Source: Luidia sarsii (Eukaryota; Echinodermata; Asteroidea; Paxillosida; Luidiidae). Taken from it: DNA of 64,000 bases. The notes beneath the pieces are model-generated. The model worked only from the letters and a program-made list of their open reading frames with translations. It was not told the origin of the DNA and did not search any database. The DNA lies in assembly GCA_949987565.1 (NCBI GenBank), contig OX465102.1, forward strand, positions 11,362,763 to 11,426,762. Reading direction: 5' to 3'. Position 1 is the first letter of the stretch. Every line of letters starts with the position of its first letter. Both the position numbers and the translations under genes were made by a program. Below, in pieces: positions 55,736 to 64,000 of this stretch.

Positions 55736-56002
55736 TTGAAGGCAAAACTTCAGAAATATGACACAAGAAACATAAACAGAAGGATTGTTCGTAGAGATAA
55801 GAAAATTGCAGAACTTGAGCTCCAGAAGGATCAGTCAAACCATCAGTCTCAAAAATTAGTAGGGACTGTATTGGAGCTGAAGGAAGAGCTTAAAGAGACT
55901 AGAGCCAATTTGACGACAACACAAAATGCTGCATCAGATCAAAAACAGAAACTGGTAGCTAAGACAAGAGAAAAGAAAAGGATTTCCAAACAACTTCAGT
56001 AA
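55736..56002 (+). CDS. Coiled-coil fragment
   Basis: 88-codon frame: MKAKLQKYDTRNINRRIVRR, DKKIAELELQKDQSNHQSQK, LVLELKEELKETRANL-type heptads and a basic tail. It is strongly helical with a coiled-coil pattern. I recall RNVNRR followed by coiled coil in transposon-associated proteins together with the LHGDGTTKY region that lies 230 bp downstream. The two are probably parts of one protein. Confidence 0.5.
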   Translation: MKAKLQKYDTRNINRRIVRRDKKIAELELQKDQSNHQSQKLVGTVLELKEELKETRANLTTTQNAASDQKQKLVAKTREKKRISKQLQ

Positions 56003-56227
56003 TCAAAGTCAACCAAGACAGAAGGAACTGAAGTTTTTACAGTCTAGAGTTCTGTGACTGCAGAAAAAGAACAATGACCTCGAAGATCTGGTTGGTTCAT
56101 TACAAGATGAAGAGGTGACTTCTTTCCAAGATGGCAGGTATTGTGCTGAGTAAGCTAGGCAAGCAAACCATTGTCAAGGTACCATCAGTAGCAACAATTT
56201 CACAAATAGCTGTAGAGGCCAGATACC

Positions 56228-56542
56228 TTGCAGACCCTTGAGGTTGCTCAAGCAATGCACAGAAACTCTCTTTCTTCAACCCTTGGAAACTGCCTACATG
56301 GAGATGGTACAACAAAGTATCATAAGAATTATCAAAATCTACAAGTGACCCTGCCAGATGGCTCATCCAGTACATGGACCCAAACAGCCAAAGGTGATGT
56401 TGAAAGCACCCTAGATGCATTCAAAGAACGTCTGCAGGAGCTTGCCCACACACTAGCTGCATCTGATGTTAACAAAGACGAACAAGTATACATGGAATTG
56501 CTATGCAACATCAAAAGTGTTGAAATAAACACAAAAACTTAA
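56228..56542 (+). CDS. Fragment with LHGDGTTKYHKNYQ motif
   Basis: The frame includes RNSLSSTLGNCLHGDGTTKY, HKNYQNLQVTLPDGSSSTWT, then VESTLDAFKERLQELAHTLA. D-G-T-(T/S)-K-(Y/F) followed by Y...QV looks like the start of an RNase H-like fold, consistent with a DDE transposase, but the superfamily is not identified. Only this part remains before a stop. Confidence 0.45.
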   Translation: MQTLEVAQAMHRNSLSSTLGNCLHGDGTTKYHKNYQNLQVTLPDGSSSTWTQTAKGDVESTLDAFKERLQELAHTLAASDVNKDEQVYMELLCNIKSVEINTKT

Positions 56543-56544
56543 AA

Positions 56545-57439
56545 CAAGCAACCTACATGTAAAAGCAAATGTGTGCAGTAAAATGTGTGCAGTAAATTTA
56601 ATGTTTTGTTACCTGTGCATTTCTGAGTACATTAACCTCGCTATCATTATCTAACCTTAAATCAAAATTCCTTAACTACATGTATTCCAGTAAAGGTACT
56701 GTGTCAGACTCTGATGTGCCTGCCTCTGATCAGCCCGGCCCCTCTTCAGCTGGACATCCCATGTCTATCTGCGATGGTTCTGCGAACATTTCACAAACTT
56801 TTAACTGTTTGAAAGTCTTTGAAATTAGATGCTGGATTGTTAGTGGTATGGCTTATACATGTACTTGCAAAAATGTACAACTCTTTAATTATTTTGTTTC
56901 ACTTGCTTATATCAGGTACAGCTTTAAAAGTATGTTATAAAAGTAAATTTAAAGTTTCATCCTCATGTGACAAACAGTTGGAAGTCAGTAAATGCAACTT
57001 CATGTATACGTCAATTTCAGAATTCTGTAATTAGACCCAATTAGTAAGCAAATTGAGTCACAAATTAGATTGTGACGTTTTATCCGTTAAGGAAGTCTAC
57101 ATGCACGCCTATGGTGTCCCATAGCCAATACACACGACCGCACACAGGATAAGTCGTAAGAATTCTTACGACTATTCTCCCCAACTTTGTACATTTTTAA
57201 CTCGACTCGTGGGGCCTCTATCGATCTGGAATAAAAAGGACTTTGTTCATTGGGTAAGTTCTAAACATGTGATAAAAATGTCCTGATGAAAATGAGTTAA
57301 AACCCCCTAAATTACATGTACTACAAAAATATATCCCCATTGAAACACGTGTTGCACGCAGCCATTGTTGTCAGCGTCACAACGCGTACGTTAGTTGCTA
57401 CAAATCTGCTCTCAAAAACCGTAGAATTTTCGCCTCAAA
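56545..57439. other. Spacer with a short perfect palindrome
   Basis: AT-rich to about 57050, then a moderately GC-rich stretch that could be the promoter side of the piggyBac gene. It contains GTCGTAAGAATTCTTACGAC (57153-57172), a perfect palindrome extended by one base each side, and CTATGGTGTCCCATAG just upstream. Confidence 0.5.
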
Positions 57440-58880
57440 ATGGCCAAATCAGGCTCTGAGAGTTCAGATTCTGAGACTTTGGATTCTTCTTCATCCTATG
57501 AGTGTAGTTTTAGTTCAGGGTCTGCTGCTAGTGAGTCAGAATTTAGCGATGTTTCGAAGACCAGAAGCTCGAGGTATACTGATGGTGGTGGCAGTGGTAG
57601 TGATGTCGGACAATCATCTATTAAATGCAAGTCACTCTTTTGCAAGAAATCGTCCCCCAAACCGTGCTAAAGCATTTTCGTGTACTTTTGTATTTTATAA
57701 TAATATATACCCCACCAACTGAATTCTACAATTGTAGGTTTTTATGTTACGTTGATTTTTGTATTGCTTGTGCTGCACTGAGAAAAATGTACATGTAAAC
57801 AACAGAGCTTGGCTTTTTCCAAACTCGAACCCGGAAGTGCATGTACCGGTAGGTCCTACTTGTTTTTCAAATGACCCATTGCTGTTTTTCCGAAATAATT
57901 TCTACTTTATTAGGCATATTTAGAGGGAAATGTTTGTAGCAATGCATTTCATTGTCAGATATTCTCTTGTCTAATCTTTCTTTACTGGCAGAGTTTCATT
58001 TTTTCCCCTATGAATTATAACAAATTATTTCTTTTTTTGTACCTTTTCCATTTCTCTCAAGAACCACGACTAGACGTAAAGCACTCCCGAAGGCCCCGAT
58101 GAAGAGAAGACGACCCCAAAACAAGGGACAATCCCCGTAAGTCAATTATTTCTTTGTCTTATTTGCTTCTATATTACATTTATGGACTTCATAAGCAAAA
58201 ATGTTCAAGATTTGAGTGAAAAAAATGCACAGAATTGTTCGGCTGATCAGTTTCCCTCAACTCTGGGAGTATTCGAAATTGTGAAGTATCGATGACATGG
58301 ACAGCCATCGTAGGCCTCTGCTGTATAACTTGTATTCAGGTGTTGTTGTTTTTTTCATTTCATTCAGTCCGTACACTATTCTTTTATTTTGTATTCTCAA
58401 TCCTTGTTTTTCACAGATCGTTCAAGTCTTACGATGACAAGGATAACGGACAAGGAAGACATCCCAAGTTCCGGCATCAAGCAACCTGTGGACCACAGCT
58501 GCCAGCAGTCACTCGCCACGGTATCAAGACTTTTACATCTGCATTGGATTTCTTCAAACTTTTTTTTAGTTTGGAGATAGTTAACAAGATTTGTGATTTC
58601 ACAAATAAATATGCCGATATACATAAAGATGAAAAGACTTCGTACAAATGGACCGATGTAACCACAGATGAGATGTACAAGTTCATAGGTCTTTTGATTT
58701 TCATGGGCATGGTTCGTATTTCATCTGTGCAGAATTATTGGTCCAAAAGCATTTAGGGCCTACCACTTGTTTTTACCGAGGGGCAACAATGGGCATTAGG
58801 AGGTTCAAAGCCATCTGTGCCTTTCTCCAAGTCTGACAGGCTGCGTAAAGTAAATTATCTTGTAAATAAATTTAAGAATA
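57440..58880 (+). pseudogene. piggyBac transposase, N-terminal half with introns
   Basis: Exon 1 (57440 on) has an acidic Ser-rich start: MAKSGSESSDSETLDSSSSY. A small basic exon near 58063-58138 (KALPKAPMKRRRPQNKG) ends at GTAAG. Exon 3 after TTTTTCACAG reads LPAVTRHGIKTFTSALDFFK, LFFSLEIVNKICDFTNKY, then DEMYKFIGLLIFMGMVRISS, VQNYWS, the N-terminal part of DDE_Tnp_1_7. After a stop a shifted frame still reads SKSDRLRKVNYLVNKFKN. The catalytic Asp residues lie beyond the truncation. The Ser-rich 5' phrase (GGGTCTGCTGCTAGTGAGTC) recurs at 60572-60591. Confidence 0.85.
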
Positions 58881-60170
58881 CCTGTATCTGTATAATTATG
58901 ATCTTACAATATATAATTTTCTCATTAAATCTGTCGGAAATGCGAGAAATTTACATTTAAATTAAGGTACATGTATAATCCTTGGACATTTCCAGATGTA
59001 GCTTTACGTTTTAAGTGAACCCAACTGTTTCATGAAATTTTGGGATAAAACGAGTCCATTTCCGGACTATTCGAGAGTAGAGCTTACGAATAAGCCCACT
59101 TCCATATCTGCAGATTCTACCGTTGATTCTATTTTATGTGCCAAACGTTTGTAAAAATCACACTTTTCAGCGGCCGTTCGTGAAAAGTTGAGTACGTCAC
59201 CAATGAAACTCGTGCAATATACCATGCAGCAACAAAGCCCCTTATGTGGGCCCACTTGGCGATGTCGATGCGACATTACGTGCCTAACCGTTGACATGAT
59301 ACATGTAAATGATGTAATGCTAGAACTGTAAGCACGACAGATCGTTTTTAAACTTTTATTTTGGGTGTTTTTTTGGACGAAGCAAAACATAATTTGGGCC
59401 CAAGTAGTACATGTACAAGTATAAGTATTTCCACTAGTACTACTGGAAGGTTTTACTTAAATAATACTACCCATTGCCATTTCATGTGTTGATAAATCAG
59501 TTAGGGAGATTGGGGGAAGCATCAAACGGACAGTGGAAAGGAGAGTGAAGACTGCAACATGCACGGCTGAACTTTTCTGCAAAATCGAGTCGTTGTATCA
59601 GGATAAATCCGTAATTTGAAATTTTGGTTCTGATAATATTTTGAACGAGACATTCACAGCGAGTTGACAATGACTTACATGTATGCTGTCATTCCGATTG
59701 GAAAAAAAGGTGTTAAGATTTACTCATAAATGTCCGTACCGGTCTTTGTAACATTAGTATATAATAATAATTAGTACCTGTGCTTTGAACACCTCATTAA
59801 GGTGCATGAGTTGCCACCTACTATTTTATTATATTACAGTGAAATGCACATTGATATTGTGATCTAGGATACACAGCATTTTGAAAAGGTTATCGGACCA
59901 TAACTTGGCAACGCCTTGACCAATTTTGAAAATTGAAAAAGATTTGTGATCTAATCATCAAGCCCTTCAAGAAAAAGCCAAAAATTCATTGTCCCCCCCT
60001 AGTAGTAGATTTACATGCACATTTGGTAGGAACTTTGAATTATTCCCTTGGTGATCTGAGATGTGTTATTTTGAGATTAGTTGGTAGGAATGATGTGAAG
60101 ATAAAATCTACAGTTACATGTACATGTACTTCTATCTCGCGCCTTGTTGACTCATATAAGAAAAAGAAAA
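58881..60170. other. Spacer, nothing recognised
   Basis: AT-rich sequence with scattered TACATGTA. Open frames on both strands (for example 59067-59390 minus) show no recognisable domain. Confidence 0.4.
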
Positions 60171-60187
60171 AGAACAGAGCAACAAAC

Positions 60188-60612
60188 ATGCAAGCATTCA
60201 GCGAGTTTATGGAGCAGCCTTACAAGATTGTACGGAAAAGGGAAGAAACCTACACAGACACAGAAAAAAAGAAAATGAGAAAAGAACTCAATCAAAATAA
60301 ATTGGAACTTAAGCACACAAAAACAGTGCTTAGCAGCTGTAACGGAATTTACCTCTTTCTCTTTCAGAGCAGCTTTAAACAGCAACTTCTCTGGGAATTT
60401 ACATGCGAGAAAAGCATCTGGAAGTAGAGCAAAAGAATAAGATATTGGAAGAAAAGAATCGTGAATTAGAAGAAGATATTGCTGACCTCCAGTCATCGCA
60501 AGAAAAGTTAAATACGGACCGAGGGAGAATTCTGCAAGAGCTGCAGGAAATGACACTTAAGTTTGATGTTCGGGGTCTGCTGCTAGTGAGTCAGAATTTA
60601 GCGATGTTTTGA
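60188..60612 (+). CDS. Coiled-coil fragments, possible N-terminal part of the 55.7-kb protein
   Basis: MQAFSEFMEQPYKIVRKREE, then KKKMRKELNQNKLELKHTK, is followed by an acceptor-like CTCTTTCAG at about 60368 and MREKHLEVEQKNKILEEKNR, ELEEDIADLQSSQEKLNTDR. It is highly charged with regular heptads. It ends by running into a copy of the piggyBac 5' exon phrase (60567 on), so the locus is rearranged. Confidence 0.45.
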
Positions 60613-60639
60613 AGACCAGAAGCTCGAGTGATACTGATG

Positions 60640-61060
60640 GTGGTGTATGGTGGCCGATCACTGCCATTCCATTTTTCCTCAAACTTATAAAAAGTTAAAT
60701 GTTTTCCCTTGGAATTTTCTTCAACATATTAAAATGAAAATTAAGCGGAAATGTAATTGCATTGCAAAAGCATTTTCATTTGTAATGCTCATTGAAAATC
60801 ATTTCACTTTTTAAGGGTAAAACAGTTTCCCAGGTAAATGTAATTTTAAAAGTCAATTCATTCTGAAAGGAAAACTGAAGTGCAATCACTTTAAAACTGA
60901 GATTTTATTTGAAAGTTGAATTTGAATTTTTTTACGAGTGGAATTTGTTTCCCGATTGAATTTGTTTACAATGTTAAAAATATTTTGCAAGTGAAATTGA
61001 TTTGTAAATGCAAATCCAATGTTGAGTGAAAAACCATTTGAGAATGGCCGATCGCTGCCA
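60640..61060. other. AT-rich block between two direct GCCGATC motifs
   Basis: GGCCGATCACTGCCAT near 60651 and GGCCGATCGCTGCCAT near 61045 flank roughly 390 bp of very AT-rich DNA with many GAATTTG-like phrases. It could be a small inserted element with short direct flanks, or the 5' region of the following gene. Confidence 0.35.
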
Positions 61061-61220
61061 TAGTATCCCATCGTGCTTTGCAAATTAGACTGGATCTCAT
61101 CTACAATGTGTCCCACCACGTTAGGGTACCCCTCGAACGCACGCCTTGCTTGTGACAGCACGGTCACGCGCGCCGCGCCCCGACCGACGGAGGGACTGGT
61201 CCAGTCTAGCTTACATAATC

Positions 61221-61930
61221 ATGGCGGCCGAACTGCGAGGATCTGCAGTGGATACCGAGGCTGGCCCGACTTTTCGTGGAAGAATTGACGGTTGGAAAGG
61301 TGATGAGAATTTGAAGGATGACCTTGATCGGTACGTGAAGCAGCTACTTAAGCGGGATGAAATTTTAAGTTTCATGCGAAGAGATTTTCCTGCATATGCA
61401 TGGAGTTTGCGTTCGCTGGACAGACGGCTTCGTCATTTTGGCCTGTACTACAACGACGACGGCATCACCGTAGAACAGGTGCAAGATGCTGTGCGTTCTG
61501 AACTCGACGGCCCAGGGAAACTTCTTGGATACCGTGCAATGCAAAGAAAACTACGACAGGAACATGGTGTGAAAGTGCCCAGAGATCTGGTATATGCGGT
61601 TATGTGTGATCTTGACCCAGAGGGGCTGAATGCTCGATCTCTTCAAAGTAAAAAGAAAAAGAAAAAAGGCTGCTTTGAAACTAAGGGCCCAAATTCTGTG
61701 CATGCTGTTGATGGCCATGACAAACTTATGGGGTACCAGAACAGCACATTCCCACTTGCTGTGTATGGATGCATAGACACTGCCAGCAGAAAGTTGCTTT
61801 GGCTTCGTGTATGGGTGTCCAACTCCAACCCGTTGTTAGTAAGACGATGGTATCTGGAGCATCTATATGAAACACGCACCATATCTGCCTATCTATGCAT
61901 GGACCATGGAACAGAGACTGGTGTGATCTA
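61221..61930 (+). CDS. Integrase-core DDE transposase (IS3EU-like), 3'-truncated
   Basis: Starts at ATG 61221 (MAAELRGSAVDTEAG). A helix-turn-helix region follows: LKRDEILSFMRRDFPAYAWS, LRSLDRRLRHFGLYYND. Then GKLLGYRAMQRKLRQEHGVK, VPRDLVYAVMCDLDPEGLNA, a Lys-rich run and the catalytic core: NSVHAVDGHDKLMGYQNS (first Asp), FPLAVYGCIDTASRKLLWLR, YLCMDHGTETGVI (second Asp). The catalytic Glu would lie downstream but the frame ends at 61931, where another element joins. No frameshift is seen in the retained 236 codons. The IS3EU label is from memory of this core. Confidence 0.75.
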
Positions 61931-62250
61931 ATCAGATCATCATTTGACATCGATGTGAGGGAAGACTTGGCAGAGATACACCCACCATTCGTCTGTAAGC
62001 CCTGTGATGTGAATCTGAGGAAATGTTGGGCAAAGAATAAAAAAAGAGGAAAATCGAAATCCAAGTGCACCATCAGCTCGATGTCATTTGAAGAGTCGTC
62101 GTGCGCCAAATGCTCGGATTGCACTACTCCTTCACTGAGGGCTAATGGGCGGATGGAGGAGTGGAAGGAAGAGGGGATGAAGGTTGGTTTGTTCTCATGG
62201 GAAGGAGATGATCGTCTTCAGTTTATGAGACTCCACAGCACCACAGGTCA
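61931..62250 (+). CDS. Cys-rich segment, possible N-terminal part of the P-like gene
   Basis: The frame reads DLIRSSFDIDVREDLAEIHP, PFVCKPCDVNLRKCW, then KKRGKSKSKC and CAKCSDC. The HPPFVCKPC..NL..C pattern suggests a zinc-binding N-terminal module. It begins at the join with the integrase-core gene. Acceptor CTGTACCCTCAG near 62328 could connect it to the following P-element-like frame. Confidence 0.45.
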
Positions 62251-62343
62251 CCCACTGTTATTTTTTACCATTTTCTTGGATTTGACGTGGGGGATAGAGA
62301 TTTGCGGTGTTCCTGTACCCTCAGATCAGCACTTATGTGAAGG

Positions 62344-63285
62344 TTGCCCCTTGAAGATGACTGCCCCTCACCTCCAAACAAGCTTTCCGCCCTAGAAGTG
62401 TGTGAAGGCAATGCCGATTTTGATGAATTGGTGGATTTGATGAGCAGCGAGGGGCAAACTCCCAAGAAAGTCACAGCAAGTGATGTTTTCCTCAACGGAA
62501 CCATTCGACACTGCAGGTGTAAGCTGCTCTCTGAGTCCAAGCGATGCAGTGTGTGCACAATCCACCGAAGTGAATTGTTTCAAGCTCTTAGTCGCCTAAA
62601 GACTAAAATCAACAGGGACGTTACGGTGTCTTCATCTTTTCCAAATAAAACGATGACGGCAAGCGAATTGAAGTTAAAGTGCTCTCTCCTTCAAACAGAA
62701 CATCAGAGTTTAAAGCGACGAGCAAATGCACTACAAGACAAAGTGGCCGAGCTTTTAAAAGAGGAGTGTGTACCACTTGATGTTGCTTATGACACCAAGC
62801 TGCGGGATATTGTTGAAGAATGCGGAGACGAGATGACCAATTTCCTTGGGAAAGGCACTCCTGCAGCTCTGTTGTGGCAACAACAGCAAGAATCTGCTAT
62901 GAAGGGCAAACAGATGCGTTGGCATCCTGCCATTATCCGATGGTGCATTGCCCTTCATAGCAAATCTTCTTCTTCTTACAATATTCTTCGCCAGACTGGG
63001 TTTCTTCAGCTTCCTCATCCAAGCACTCTGCATCCTTACACCCATTTCAGTAATCCGACGACTGGATTTAATGCAGCGATGCTCCAAAGAATCGCCACAG
63101 ACTTTGATGTAGAAGGATGTCCTGACCATCAAACCATTTATTTGAATATATCTCTGTTGTTTGATGAGATGAAGATCAAGTCTGGATTATTCTTTTCTGT
63201 CAGGTGTGGGAAGGTCGTTGGGTTCACGGATGTGACAAGCATCGCAAATGAAGCAGCTGATTTTGAGAGGAGGTGCCAAGTATAG
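62344..63285 (+). CDS. P-element/THAP9-like transposase, N-terminal and core start
   Basis: The frame of over 300 codons is open from the acceptor region near 62330. Order: acidic linker, KKVTASDVFLNGTIRHCRCK, C-x2-C-x2-H motif CSVCTIHRSELFQAL, coiled coil LLQTEHQSLKRRANALQDKV, AELLKEECVPLD. Then KQMRWHPAIIRWCIALHSKS, NILRQTGFLQLPHPSTL, and the RNase H-like start LNISLLFDEMKIKSGLFFSV, RCGKVVGFTDV, with the first catalytic Asp in FDEMK. It ends at a TAG reached through a one-base shift relative to the next segment. The degraded copy at 52.6 kb is the same family. Confidence 0.85.
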   Translation: MPLEDDCPSPPNKLSALEVCEGNADFDELVDLMSSEGQTPKKVTASDVFLNGTIRHCRCKLLSESKRCSVCTIHRSELFQALSRLKTKINRDVTVSSSFPNKTMTASELKLKCSLLQTEHQSLKRRANALQDKVAELLKEECVPLDVAYDTKLRDIVEECGDEMTNFLGKGTPAALLWQQQQESAMKGKQMRWHPAIIRWCIALHSKSSSSYNILRQTGFLQLPHPSTLHPYTHFSNPTTGFNAAMLQRIATDFDVEGCPDHQTIYLNISLLFDEMKIKSGLFFSVRCGKVVGFTDVTSIANEAADFERRCQV

Positions 63286-63641
63286 CAACACACGTTTTGG
63301 TCTTGATGGTACGGGGCATCTTCTCATCATTCCATGCTCAGGTGGGTTACTACCCGACTACTGGTGTGACGAGCAACCAGCTCTGCCTTTGCTTGTACGA
63401 GGCAGTTCTGTCTCTGGAAACTGCAGGGTTTAAAGTGCGGGCCCTAGATTCTGATGGGGCATCCCCTAACAGGAAATTTTACAGGCTTCATGAGAAGGAC
63501 AATTCCACTGGAATTTCCTATAAAACAGCAAATCCATTTGCCCCGGAAAGAGAAATCTTCTTCATCTGTGATGTTCCTCACTTGATGAAAACTACAAGAA
63601 ACAACTGGGAGAATTCTGGCTGGCATTTAAAACAAAACTAA
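63273..63641 (+). CDS. P-element/THAP9-like transposase, catalytic continuation
   Basis: Overlaps the previous frame by a few bases in a different phase: SIATHVLVLMVRGIFSSFHA, QVGYYPTTGVTSNQLCLCLY, EAVLSLETAGFKVRALDSDG, ASPNRKFYRLHEK, then ICDVPHLMKTTRNNWENS. DSDGASPNRKF and CDVPHL.KTTRN are hallmark motifs of this family's RNase H domain. The frame change near 63270 is either a true one-base indel or an assembly error. A stop follows WHLKQN where an intron probably begins. Confidence 0.85.
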   Translation: MPSIATHVLVLMVRGIFSSFHAQVGYYPTTGVTSNQLCLCLYEAVLSLETAGFKVRALDSDGASPNRKFYRLHEKDNSTGISYKTANPFAPEREIFFICDVPHLMKTTRNNWENSGWHLKQN

Positions 63642-63811
63642 GACGCTTTGTGTAATTTTTATTTTCAATAACTTGTCTTTAGTATTATCGGTAAAACTGT
63701 TATGAAGTGTCAATTCTGATTATGTTAAGATGTAGGTTTCTGGATTCTGTTTGTTGCTGTTAACAATGCTCACCCAGCTTCTTATTTCTTTTGACTTTTT
63801 ACATCAAACAG

Positions 63812-63973
63812 CTTGACAAACAAGATATCAGCTGGACACAGCTTGTCCAACTTTATGAATGGGACGTTGGTCTCGACAGGTTTTCACCTGGATTGCGGCG
63901 TCTCCACAAACTGACGTTTGAGCACCTTCATTTGACCCCTTCATTAAGAATGCGAGTCTACATGGCAGCACAG
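63812..63973 (+). CDS. P-element/THAP9-like transposase, next exon
   Basis: Between TTTTACATCAAACAG and GTAAATTG. The 162 nt are exactly 54 codons: LDKQDISWTQLVQLYEWDVG, LDRFSPGLRRLHKLTFEHLH, LTPSLRMRVYMAAQ. This is the insertion domain that follows the RNase H part in the family. Splice sites and frame are intact. The gene continues past the window. Confidence 0.85.
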
Positions 63974-64000
63974 GTAAATTGTTAGTTTGAAATTACTAAC

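Noticed and set aside
59067..59390. 107-codon minus-strand frame as a gene
   Set aside because: No recognisable motif, no splice signals, and isolated in AT-rich spacer.

Overview
This is eukaryotic DNA, very probably from a marine invertebrate. Coding signals are split by GT-AG introns, the non-coding DNA is AT-rich, every recognisable protein segment belongs to a eukaryotic transposon family or a PHD-finger protein, and the octamer TACATGTA is scattered throughout. TACATGTA-rich DNA is known from amphioxus and several molluscs or brachiopods, but the sequence alone does not settle the phylum. No bacterial operons, rRNA genes, functional tRNA genes or CRISPR arrays are visible, and I see no convincing single-copy host housekeeping gene. 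The window reads as a transposon graveyard with active segmental and satellite duplication.

Layout. 0-6.4 kb: tRNA-derived SINEs, a tandem array of a 150-bp tRNA-like unit, and an apparently exact 1,737-bp tandem duplication carrying a minus-strand Ty3/gypsy integrase relic. 6.4-14.5 kb: SINE and foldback relics and several minisatellites (20 bp, 126 bp, and a 2.9-kb array of an 86-bp unit). 14.7-17.1 kb: a frameshifted, 5'-truncated Ty3/gypsy pol with a probable 3' LTR. 18.1-19.5 kb: a broken PIF/Harbinger transposase abutting the C-terminal part of a piggyBac transposase. 20.2-28.4 kb: a multi-exon gene with a Cys/His cluster, four phase-compatible consecutive exons, a 2.27-kb TA-flanked DNA transposon in one intron, and a tandem array of seven mini-exons (one of 42 nt, six of 48 nt). 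28.5-36.2 kb: three tandem copies of a segment encoding a PHD finger, an Arg-rich exon, a Cys-rich exon and His-Me-finger-like pieces, continued downstream by a helical domain. 36.7-40.1 kb: one hAT transposase nested inside another. 41-46 kb: palindromes, a 53-bp minisatellite, a two-monomer 190-bp higher-order satellite and a 12-bp minisatellite. 46.3-52.4 kb: a Mutator-like transposase relic followed by a fourfold tandem repeat of about 1.35 kb, each unit with its own PHD finger. 52.6-64 kb: P-element-like, KRBA2/SCAND3-type integrase, coiled-coil, piggyBac and IS3EU-like pieces, ending in a better preserved P-element-like transposase with good splice sites.

The observations I find most interesting are the mini-exon array at 26.8-28.4 kb; the repeated insertion of ACATGT-type hexamers that distinguishes otherwise near-identical paralogues; the PHD-finger tandem arrays; and the recurring His-Me-finger module. 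Almost all genes here are mobile-element genes, and they do not form one shared pathway.
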